This document shows, in pieces, positions 30,880 through 39,826 of a stretch of DNA of 64,000 nucleotides. Under the pieces are notes generated by a model, which searched no databases, had not been told where the DNA came from, and was given only the letters and a program-made list of their open reading frames with translations. Location of the stretch: the NCBI RefSeq assembly GCF_905475395.1, contig NC_058341.1, positions 73,467,597 through 73,531,596 of the forward strand. Direction: 5' to 3'. Every line of letters starts with the position of its first letter. Position 1 is the first letter of the stretch. A program made the translations under genes and the position numbers. Source of the DNA: Chrysoperla carnea (lineage: Eukaryota > Arthropoda > Insecta > Neuroptera > Chrysopidae).

Positions 30880-31085
30880 GAGTTATGATATTAACATGTC
30901 TTATTAATGTATGTAAGGCAAGAAATATAAACTTAAAAATTTTCAAATAATCTAGGTATTTGGTTGTTGAAGAAAATTAAGTCTCCTATGGATGCTTATG
31001 AGGATTTCATTGGAATGGATCGGATTTATGTGGGTGTTCAACAAGTAATGTTAATAATTAAAAATTTTATTATTAAAAAAATCAT
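30880..31085 (+). pseudogene. Ankyrin-like gene fragment (C-terminal end)
   Basis: GGAGTTATGATATTAACATG to TCTTATTAATGTATG matches the repeat 'RVKALECLINV'. Then WLLKKIKSPMDAYEDFIGMD and a tail encoding IIKNFIIKK match the family C-terminus. Frames are broken. Confidence 0.45.
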
Positions 31086-31423
31086 ATATAATATTTTATA
31101 ATAAAATCAATTTTCATTAATTTTAACAGAATAAGTATTTTTTTTTTTAAAACACCTGCTTTGAATATTAAATTATCTACATCACATAACCATCAATTGA
31201 CAAAATTTTAAATATGTTAACGTGCTATGGTTGTTTAACACATCTATAAATAGTAGTTACCTGTTTAGAAATAACGAATTTTTTAAACCTGTTTTTGCAA
31301 TAAAATTTCATATATTCAAAATCACTTAATGTTATATGTAAATTAGCATATCAAATTTTTCCATTACAATATATTAGATTAATTGTGTTTCATATATTAA
31401 ACTTTTTTGACTATACAGACACA

Positions 31424-31508
31424 TGCTTCCGTGGTCTAGTGGATAGCGTAATAGACTTCCATTCATATGGGCATGCGTTCAAATCTCGCTGCTTACTCTT
31501 GTTTTTTT
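31424..31508 (+). tRNA. tRNA-like sequence, probably tRNA pseudogene or SINE head
   Basis: TGGTCTAGTGG at 31,432 is a perfect Pol III A box and a typical D arm. GTTCAAATC at 31,477 resembles a B box (normally GTTCGAATC), at a normal distance. A run of seven T follows at 31,502, as a Pol III terminator would. The acceptor ends do not pair and the anticodon arm is abnormal, so it is not a working tRNA. Confidence 0.4.
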
Positions 31509-31635
31509 AAAAAAAGTGTATTTCTATACTTACATCAGCACTTCATACTTCAATTGGATGACGGCTACCGAATGAGAAGGTTGTTCTCATTGTTGAAGTA
31601 CATCCATTGTTGAAACAATACGTCATCAGAGTTCA

Positions 31636-31830
31636 ATGATCTCAAAAGTGCATCCTCAAAAGCGCATCCACCAAAACAAATGCATTCACAAAAGTGCATC
31701 CAAAAAAAAAATGCATCCCCCAAAAAGTGCATCCAAAACTAGGTCAATGCACTCAAGGTCGTTCATTTCTAGGTCAATGCATCTCCAATCTAGGTCAATG
31801 ACCTCAGAAGACCTTCAAGTGAGGTAGAGT
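31636..31830. repeat. Short degenerate repeats (GTGCATCC, CTAGGTCAATG)
   Basis: The words AAAAGTGCATCC and CTAGGTCAATGCA recur several times each in about 190 bases just after the tRNA-like sequence, all within the DNA that interrupts the VDLQGF gene. They could be the body of a SINE-like element. Confidence 0.55.
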
Positions 31831-31855
31831 CCTCATTTTTATACTACTACTCAAA

Positions 31856-32144
31856 AATTTCCATGGAATTGATTGGGAAGATGGATATGCACATGTCAAC
31901 GATGTTCAATTAATTGTTAACGATATTTTAAGAGATTATGATAATATTTATGTTAAAGAAATTGAGAAAGTAGAGTGGTGTAAGGATTTATTTAATATAA
32001 GTGTAAGCAACATTGAAGATACATGGACTTTTGATGAGGAAGAATATAAAGAAAGTAAAAAGAAAAATTTTCCTAGGTGTATAATCCATAATGGAATATG
32101 TGCGATTCAGAATGTATATAGAATAAATAATTATCTACACCTCT
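31856..32144 (+). pseudogene. VDLQGF-family gene, third set, 3' part
   Basis: It resumes at the codons for FHGIDWEDGYAH and continues to the end YRINNYLHL. Together with 30,214-30,390 it accounts for the whole gene, split by the insertion. Confidence 0.65.
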
Positions 32145-32323
32145 AAAAAGATGTACATGGAAGTTTTTTTTTATAATAATAAATGTTTATTATTTCATTA
32201 AAACATAAATATATGCATGTTATCTTTTAAACTGTTTGAATATTATATGGAAAGGAGGGGAGGCTTTTGATGTTATAAAAAAATCGCATTATATGATTTT
32301 AAATGAATAATTTTGCTTAAATC

Positions 32324-32767
32324 ATGATTGGTGACTTAAGAAAGTTAACAATTGACTACTTCAACAATGAACTGTATCAAGATCAATATAGAATACATTT
32401 AAAGTTTTATGTTGCTGGACTACGATATGGTAATCTTGAACTAATAGAATACATTTTAGGAAAATATCCTAGATTTATTCTATCAAGTTTTCTATCTATG
32501 GCCGTCAAACGGAATCATCATCACATTATTGATTGTTTAATCAAATATAAAATAAAACACACATACCAACTAAATCAGCATTTTTCGAAAAATTTAAATA
32601 CTTGGAAATGGTTGTTGAGAAAAATAACATCACCTACGAATGAAGAAGGGGAATTCATTAATGTAATCGAAGAAGAGGATGTTTGTGAAAGCGAAGATTG
32701 GTCGCCGAGCAATAATGTAAACGACTATTTAAAAATTAAAGATTTCATAATAAAAAATCTTATGTAA
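32324..32767 (+). CDS. Ankyrin-like repeat protein (147 aa, intact frame)
   Basis: MIGDLRKLTIDYFNNEL is followed by repeat helices YVAGLRYGNLELIEYILGKY, SSFLSMAVKRNHHHIIDCL and IKYKIKHTYQLNQHF, then KNLNTWKWLLRKITSP and an acidic tail (VIEEEDVCESEDWSPSNN). Pairs of amphipathic helices of this spacing are typical of divergent ankyrin repeats, as in viral ankyrin families. This copy has an open frame but lacks the later repeats (DGLIACI..RVKALESL) found in the unit A/B copies, so it arose by a different internal deletion. Confidence 0.55.
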   Translation: MIGDLRKLTIDYFNNELYQDQYRIHLKFYVAGLRYGNLELIEYILGKYPRFILSSFLSMAVKRNHHHIIDCLIKYKIKHTYQLNQHFSKNLNTWKWLLRKITSPTNEEGEFINVIEEEDVCESEDWSPSNNVNDYLKIKDFIIKNLM

Positions 32768-32875
32768 TATGTTTTTAACATTCAAAAAAAATTTTTTTCT
32801 TAATAAAAATATATAAAATGAATTTACATATTTGTATCATTTAAAATTTTTTTTACCTTTCTAATTTGTTTACTT

Positions 32876-33329
32876 GCTGCAATTGTAGATTTACAAGCAT
32901 TTAAGGATGAAAAAACTAAATTTATATTAAAAGAATTGGCAATCCTGAAAAATGGTAAAGAAATACAACACTTTATAGTTAAATCACCTTATGGATGCTA
33001 GTTTATAACTATAAATCAAAATCTTTGAATCATTGGCTGGGTGTGAATTACCATGGAATTGATTGGGAGGATGGGTGTGCACATTTCAATGATGTTCAAA
33101 CAAATGTTTGCAATATTCTAAGAGAATGCATTTATATTAAAGTATTGGAAAAGTATATACAGGTGTAAGGAATTATTTTATTATGTAAATGTATGCAACA
33201 TTGAAGATGTGTGGAGCGTTGATGAAGAAGGATACAAAGAATGTAAAAACAGAATTTCCTTAGATGTTATGAGCGAAAATGTGCTATTGAAAATAGGTAT
33301 AAAATATACAAAATCTCTTCACCTCTAAA
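32876..33329 (+). pseudogene. VDLQGF-family gene, strongly decayed copy
   Basis: AIVDLQAFKDEKTKFILKEL is recognisable, then the frame stops at 33,000. NYHGIDWEDGCAHFNDVQ and a late CNIEDVWSVDEEGY follow in shifted frames. It lacks a promoter module and directly follows a fragment of K-gene 3' flank. Confidence 0.55.
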
Positions 33330-33569
33330 ACTATATATGTATGTATCCTATAAAGTATTCAAAAAAAATAAACTGTCTCCATTTTTTTTATAATAATAAA
33401 TAAATAATACAATGTAAACACATTTAATTAGTCAACACTTTCTTGATTGTTTATTAATAATATATACAATGTTAAAAATTAATATACAAATTGTGAGTTA
33501 TTTTTTTAGTAATATAAAAATTTATTGTATACCCTGTGTTAATATTATACCATATGTATGTTAACTTGT

Positions 33570-34021
33570 AAAATTTTACATTGCCAGACTTCGATATGGA
33601 AATCTTGAGCTACTAGAATACATTTTAGCAAAATATCCAAGATTTATTCTATCAAGTTTTTATCTATGGCTGTCAAACGAAATCACAGAATACATTTTAG
33701 CAAAATACCCAAGATTTATGCTATCAAGTTTTTTATCTATGGCTGTCAAACGAAATCTTCACCATATAATTGATTGTTTAATTAAATATAAAATAATACA
33801 CATCCTTCAACTCAAACAACATTTTCAAGAAATTAAAGAATCATTATACCATCCATCGGAATTTGATGGAGCCATTGAAATATTTTTTGAAGAAAAATAG
33901 CTTAGAGGAATATTTGCATGATGGATTAATTACTGCTATACAGTATGAACGAGTTAAAGCATTGGAATGTCTTATTAATGTACGTAAAACGAGAAATATA
34001 AATCTTGAAACTTGGAAATGA
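33570..34021 (+). pseudogene. Ankyrin-like gene with internal 72-bp duplication
   Basis: The frame reads IARLRYGNLELLEYILAKYP and RFILSSF, then repeats. GAATACATTTTAGCAAAATA occurs at 33,616 and again at 33,688. The first copy has one T fewer in its T run, so it is out of frame. Further on SMAVKRNLHHIIDCLIKYKI, HPSEFDGAIEIFFEEK and RVKALECLINV match the full family layout. There is no start codon or promoter. Confidence 0.5.
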
Positions 34022-34207
34022 GCAATTGATATTAAATATTATACAGAGGAATAAATTTGTATACTATTAAAAATAAAATATTTATATAAATTAAAAAGAT
34101 TTTTTTCACAATGATATTCACATCTAATATTTTTTTAGGTGGAAAGTTTATCAATCTATTGAAATAGAATAGAATAAATTAAACATTTTTTATTTGTGAA
34201 AAAAATG

Positions 34208-34265
34208 TATTCATTTTCGAATACGATCGGTATATAAGCTTGAATACTTTTACCACATAACCATC
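34208..34265 (+). promoter_or_regulatory. Promoter of 94-residue gene (copy 2)
   Basis: GGTATATAAGCTTGAATACT and TTTACCACAT, as at 30,478. Confidence 0.5.
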
Positions 34266-34315
34266 TTTAACACAAGTTAAAATTTTTTCTCAAGTTTTAT
34301 TTGTAAAACTTAAAA

Positions 34316-34600
34316 ATGGTGAAAATTTCCTTGAAATTGATCATTTTAAATAACAAAATCAAGGAAGTGTTGGTATATGTGAATGGAGAAGCGAGGGAGC
34401 ATTTGTATATATCAAACTATTGGCAACTAAAGTGGTTTGGTGGATGGGTAAATGAGGTGACGATAAAGGAGATGGTGAGAATAGTGAAGACTATTCTCGC
34501 CTATGAAGAAGTAGGGGTGATTTACGTAGAGGAGGAGGTTGAGAGAAACCTACTCCAAAAATTATTTAAGATGGTGGATGTCATCACGGGATGGGACTAG
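34316..34600 (+). CDS. 94-residue protein, shortened VDLQGF relative (copy 2)
   Basis: MVKISLKLIILNNKIKEVLV and EHLYISNYWQLKW are followed by NEVTIKEMVRIVKTIL, VIYVEEEVER and a VDVITGWD end. It has the same length as the gene at 30,571, with about 25 substitutions, no indels and the whole frame kept open, which suggests selection for function. An ankyrin-like fragment follows at 34,625. Confidence 0.55.
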   Translation: MVKISLKLIILNNKIKEVLVYVNGEAREHLYISNYWQLKWFGGWVNEVTIKEMVRIVKTILAYEEVGVIYVEEEVERNLLQKLFKMVDVITGWD

Positions 34601-34624
34601 GTAAATTTTTGTATATACTATAAA

Positions 34625-34830
34625 CGAGTTACGATATTAAAATGCCTTATTAATGCATGTAAAGCAAGAAATATCAACTTAAAATTTTATCCATTTTCAA
34701 AAATTTAGATACTTGGAGGTGGTTGATGAAGAAAGTTAAGTACAAATAGATCAAACTGGAGAAGATGTTTGCGAGATTGAAAATTTTTCGGCAAGCAATA
34801 ATATTAGTGATTTTCAGGTTAACATATTAT
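34625..34830 (+). pseudogene. Ankyrin-like gene fragment (C-terminal end)
   Basis: ACGAGTTACGATATTAAAAT and GCCTTATTAATGCATG match the repeat before the family C-terminus, followed by codons for FSKNLDTWRWLMKKVK and an acidic stretch EDVCEIENFSASNNISDF. Frames are broken. It has the same position relative to its 94-residue gene as 30,880-31,085. Confidence 0.45.
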
Positions 34831-35073
34831 ATGTTATTAATATCATGATATTGACTTTTTTCAACTATACAATTATTTTGTATCTATCATAAGAATGATT
34901 TGAAAAAATAAACATTTACATAATAAGTATTTTTTTAAAAAACCTGCTTTGAATATTAATATGTAAATTTGTAAATATTAGCATTTCAAAATTTTTCCAT
35001 TATAATATATTAGATTAATTCTGTTTGTTTAATGTATACAACTTTTTTGCTATATACTTAACCAGCCTTAATA

Positions 35074-35471
35074 CATAATACTTTTTCGTCAATATTATTA
35101 TATTTTTCTTCATTAAATTCCCACAAATTTTCTATGTTGTAAACATTAATATTAAATAAATCCTCACACCATTTCACTTTTTCTTCTCCTTTAACCAAAA
35201 TTTTACCATACTCTTCTTTTAGAATATCACCAACAATTTGTCTAACATCCTTGAAATATGCAGTACCACTTTCCCATTTCAGACCATGTTGGTATTTACT
35301 AGGCCAGTTATTTGATGATTGTGATTTTTCATCTAGATATTCCCATTTATAGGGAGGTTTGATTATGAAATGTACTATTTCCTTTCCATTTTTTAGAAGA
35401 GCCAACTCTTTTAATATAAAATTATTTTTTGTATTTTTGAAACCTTGTAAATCAATTATTAACAAATTCAT
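35074..35471 (-). pseudogene. VDLQGF-family gene, minus strand, third set (3' end lost)
   Basis: MNLLIIDLQGFKN (ATG at 35,471) runs in frame to NNIDEKVL and then leaves the family at about 35,074, so the Cys-rich end is replaced by CIKAG-stop. The upstream promoter is cut by the piggyBac at 35,569. Confidence 0.65.
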
Positions 35472-35568
35472 GTTGTATATTAGAGTGATAAACAAATTAA
35501 AATTATCATCTCTATATACTTATTGAATGTTTTTAAGATATTAATAAATTATAAATAATTAACCTTCA

Positions 35569-38477
35569 CCTCGTGACCGCCTGCGTACTACACATAGCTT
35601 GAGAAAGTAACATGTAACGACATCTATTGGTTTGTTAGGAAACTAAACAAAAGTCATTTGACACGTTAACAGCTGATTTTTTTTGCAAAATGGCGTCGAC
35701 AAGCAGAAGTGTGAACGTGCGCTCGGGCAGAGGTAAGTTTAATTCCATTTAATTTTTGTAATTTTTATCAATTTTATCAAAATTTTTGCACTGATTGTTT
35801 GATAAACTAAATAAAATATAAATTACAGTATTATTTTTGGAAATAGAGCAATATCGTACATGTTGTGACACGGGTTTCTTTTATGTCCTCTGGGTAGAAC
35901 GTATTCAGGGTATCGAGATAATTTATGTCCTGCATGTAGAACATTGTCAGATATCAATAGTATGAATATTTTTTTCTTTTTCAGTGTTATGTGAGGAAAA
36001 TATATTGGAAGTCCTACAAAACTCCGATATTGACTATGATTCTGATGTATCAGATAATGACCCAAGTTATCAGCCTCAGAGTGACAATCGCACCACAAAA
36101 CTTCACACAGAAAATTCTTCAGACAGCTCATGCGATGACGATTGTCCTTCGCCTGAAATGGCGCCTTCGCCTGTTTTGTCAGTGAGCTCTATGAGAGCTT
36201 CATCGCGTGTCCGAAGGGGTCAAGCTAGCAGAGGAGTCCGCCGTGGATCATGAATACGGGCGAGAACATCCAGTTCACGCGATGAAATACAAAATCGATG
36301 GACAGGAACTACTTTTGACGCAGAAATAAGGGAGCTTCAACAACCCACATATGTACCAAAAGACTGTGAAGGGTGGCAGAATGTAAAATACCTCGAACAG
36401 TATATTGATGACCAGATTTTAGACGTTATTGTTTTGTCTACTAATAGAACAGCAGTTGGACTTGGAAAATCATTATGTCTTACGAGAAAGGAGCTGAAAG
36501 TATATTTAGGTATAGTGATGATAATGTCGGTACTACAATATCCAAAAATTGATATGTATTGGATGCAAAAATGGAGAGTCCCGGTTGTAGCGAATGCAAT
36601 GAACCGGTCACGCTTTTATGCTATAAGAACTAGAATAAAATGTGTTTACGATGAAGATATAAGCGAAGAAGACAGAAAGAAAGATAAAATTTGGAAGATA
36701 CGCCCACTTTTGACCGGATTTTACAAGGTTCCTTAAAACAAGATCGTTCTCAAGATATGTGCGTAGATGAAATGATTATTCCATTTTCTGGACAATGCCG
36801 CATGCGCCAGTACTGCCCTAATAAACCGAACCCGCTAGGGTTAAAAGTCTTTGTACTAGCTACTCCAGATGGAATTGTTTGCGACATGATCATATACCAG
36901 GGGGAAACTACTGTCCCAGAACTGATAGCCCAAGGGTTTGGTCTAGGTGAAGCAATGATTTTATACCTTACAAATTCTCTATTGCCTGGACATCGTTTGT
37001 ATTTTGACCGTTATTTTACCAGCGTAAAACTGTGTGTGGAACTACTAAACCGAGGTATTCATGGAACTGGGACTATTAACAGGAACAGAATCCCAAAAGA
37101 CTGCGTTTTTATGGAGGAAAAACAGTTTAAAAAGAAATCTCGTGGAACGAGCGAAACAAGCATTCGCAGTGATGGAAAATTGGCTGCAACGGTGTGGTCA
37201 GACAACAAACCTGTTTGGATGATGTCTACAATATATTGTGACCATAATAAAGATGAATGCAATAGGTGGTCTAAGCAACGCAAACTTTATGAACGTATTC
37301 CAAGGCCTGAAGTTATTCGGTTTTACAACAAAAATATGGGCGGAGTGGATTTAGCAGATCGAATGCTTTCGGTGTGCCCAAACAGAAACTGCTAGAAACA
37401 GAACAAAAAAATGGACTGTTCGTGTCATCTCTCATTTATTTGATCTAGCTATTGTTAACTCGTGGTTACAATATAGAAAACAAAAGTTGACAGAAGGGAC
37501 AAAGACCTCAGATATTCAACAGTTACGAGAGTTCAAGCTTGATTTAGGTATCACGTTTATTGAAGAAAATCAAGAAAGTAGTGACAGTGAAAGCGATCCT
37601 GATGAAGTGGAAGAACTCATGCCAAAACATAAAAAGCGCAAGGTTGCTATTGTCCCTTTGCCTACAAAGAGAAAACGACACCAAAAAGCTGCCCATCTTC
37701 CCGAATATGCAACCAAACAGTCGCGTTGCAGAAATCCTGGCTGTGACAAGAAGACCACTGTCTTTTGCAAGAAGTGTAATATTTTTTTATGCTTCATACC
37801 AAATAGGAACTGTTTTACTAATTTTCATGAGACTGACTAGATAACTAGATTTACTTATGATTACATTGTTTTTGTACTGTTTCCTAAGAATTTTTATGAA
37901 AAATAACTATATTGATAAGCGTTGATCTCAATTTGATTAGTAACAAGTTTTTAGAATTTATTTTTGTTAAAAATTTATGCCTGGCTGAAAATGTCTTAGT
38001 TGAACAAAGATGCTAGGTATTTTGTGAAGTTTGATACTTTTGTGCTACTGTTAATCTCTATGAAAACTCATAGTAAGAGGTTTGTAAGAATTTATTTATG
38101 AATAAAAATTAAAAATGTTAACTCTCACTTGAAGAAAGTTTATGTTTGTGGATTTTGATAAAAAATTTAAGTTTGTTTGACTGATTTGTACTTATGTGAC
38201 GTTTTTTTTTTAAATAAATGGGACTGCTTTTATAGTAATTGAAATGTTTCATTTTTTTCTTGAGAATTAATAAGTTTTAATCGAATAATTTTTTATGTTC
38301 TATGTGTAGTACAACCTTATAGAATCAATTTGTCCTATACAAAGAACGTAATGAAAATCCAAATTTTCACGACAAAAAATTTTCTCAAAATTTTCCATGT
38401 AATCTTAGGCCCTCAGAAGTACACAGCAAAAATTTTAAAAAGTAAAACCAAAAATTGAAAGTTCTGTAGTCAGGAGG
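35569..38477 (+). mobile_element. piggyBac-family transposon, 2.9 kb
   Basis: The ends are CCTCGTGACC and GTCAGGAGG, inverted with the short core CCTC-TGAC. TTAA follows at 38,478-38,481. Comparison with the empty sites at 12,549-12,560 and 26,834-26,846 (AACCTTCTTAAGTACC) shows insertion at that TTAA. At the left end the duplicate is damaged (AACCTTCA, three bases lost). The element is inside the bidirectional promoter of the third VDLQGF/ENGGD pair. About 640 bases after the transposase hold no gene. Confidence 0.85.
35690..37840 (+). pseudogene. piggyBac transposase (several frame breaks)
   Basis: Exon 1 (35,690-35,732, MASTSRSVNVRSGR) joins across a GTAAGT..TTTCAG intron to 35,985 in the correct phase. 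An acidic N-terminal region follows, with TGA at 36,251. The DDE_Tnp_1_7 domain runs through 36,434-37,395 with a frame change near 36,700. The three conserved Asp positions are present: CVDEMIIPF, LYFDRYFTS and MGGVDLADRM. Another frame change near 37,378 precedes the C-terminal Cys-rich domain (CRNPGCDKK, CKKCNIFLC). At least three lesions make it inactive. Confidence 0.85.
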
Positions 38478-38481
38478 TTAA

Positions 38482-38824
38482 GTACCACTTTTTGTTTTCA
38501 CATATTTTTTTGTATTTTTGAAACCTTGTAAATCAATTATTAACAAATTCATGTTGTATATTAGAGTGATAAGCAAATTAAAATTATCATCCCTATATAC
38601 TTATTGAATGTTATCTTTTAAACTGTTTGAATATTATATGGAAAGGAGGGGAGGCTTTTGATGTTATAAAAATCGCATTATATGATTTTAAATGAATAAT
38701 TTTGCTTAAATCATGATTGGTGACTTAAGAAAGTTAACAATTGACTACTTCAACAATGAACTGTATCAAAATCAATATAGAATACATTTAAAGTTTTATG
38801 TTGCTGGACTACGAGAATATTTAT
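38482..38824. repeat. Mosaic of promoter, VDLQGF 5' end and ankyrin fragments
   Basis: After the piggyBac the shared promoter resumes. At TTTTTGTATT it switches back into the minus-strand VDLQGF gene's first codons and promoter (38,512-38,610). At AATGTTATCTTTTAAACTG it then switches into the ankyrin-gene leader and first codons (38,611-38,820, MIGDLRKLTIDYF). Each switch is at a short shared word. Confidence 0.6.
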
Positions 38825-39045
38825 GAATATATTAATTAAGGTGAACAACTTATTTTGCCAATGTTAGTTATAGATGCTTCACTGATTTTTAAATATATAC
38901 TTAATAAAAAATATCAAGATGAATGAACTTAGAATTAATTTTTGAATATATTAATTAAGGTTAAAAACTTAATTTGTCAATGTTAATTATAGACGCTTCA
39001 GTGATTTTTAATTATATCCTTAATAAAAATATTCTAGAACATAGG
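38824..39045. repeat. Two tandem copies of a 119-bp unit
   Basis: TGAATATATTAATTAAGGT starts at 38,824 and again at 38,943, followed in both by GCTTCA(C/G)TGATTTTTAA and CTTAATAAAAA. Confidence 0.75.
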
Positions 39046-39163
39046 AAATTTTTGATAATACAAATTTTTTTTTATTAAAATTTATAATATAAAAGAGAGA
39101 AAAAATCGTCTTGTATTCATAGTGTACTCAATACAAGTTTTATAGTTAACTATATAGCCAACA

Positions 39164-39735
39164 ATGAATTGTGAAATAATTAGGGTAAGTTTTTTAATAT
39201 AAATATTTTTCTATTTCTTTTATTATTATTTTTTAATTTATATATATTTCTATTATTTTAATAGGTTTTAAATATTGATGATTTAGATTGCGTAGTCACC
39301 AATCAATATTTATTTATGATGGCTAAGAAAATGGAAGAAAATTATCCACGTGTAATTAGCAATGTTTCCCTCCCATCCCTAAACTTGGATGATTACATGC
39401 ATTTTCCACCTCTAAAATTGGATGATTGCATGCAAACAATTTCTAATCCATTACCTAATTCTATTCCAGAAGTAGATCTAGATGAATTAGAAGCATATTT
39501 AAATCCTCCTGATAAGCCACATTCAGAAAAAATCAATCAGACCACTTCATCAAAGGCAGCATTTGTGGAGGAAACACATTTAAACCATCCTGATAACCCT
39601 CATTCAGTAAATATCAATCAACCGAGCATATCGAAGAAGATATTTGAGGAAAATAAAAAAAATTGCAAGCCATACTATCGTCATAAAAAACTTTTTAAAT
39701 ATCCAACCTATCTTGAAAAAAAAATTAAGATATGA
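39164..39735 (+). CDS. DLTK-family relative upstream of polymerase (163 aa, two exons)
   Basis: Exon 1 (39,164-39,184) encodes MNCEIIR and ends AGG|GTAAGT. An 80-base intron ends TTTTAATAG. Exon 2 starts at 39,265 in phase (VLNIDDLDCVVTNQYLF). The protein has repeated LDD/LKLDD motifs, VDLDELEAYLNPPDKPHS, a second H-x-D-x-PHS segment and a Lys-rich end (YRHKKLFKYP). The equivalent exon in the genes at 10,728 and 25,274 also starts just after an acceptor. The stop overlaps the next gene's start (ATGA at 39,732). No function is known, but its fixed place ahead of the polymerase in two loci suggests a linked role. Confidence 0.55.
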
Positions 39736-39782
39736 AAAAAGTTTTATTGAAAAGAAACCGTGAAGAGACAGGTAACAAGTTG

Positions 39783-39826
<44 letters not shown>

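Noticed and set aside
31424..31508. Functional tRNA gene
   Set aside because: A and B boxes are present but the acceptor stem cannot form and the anticodon arm is irregular.
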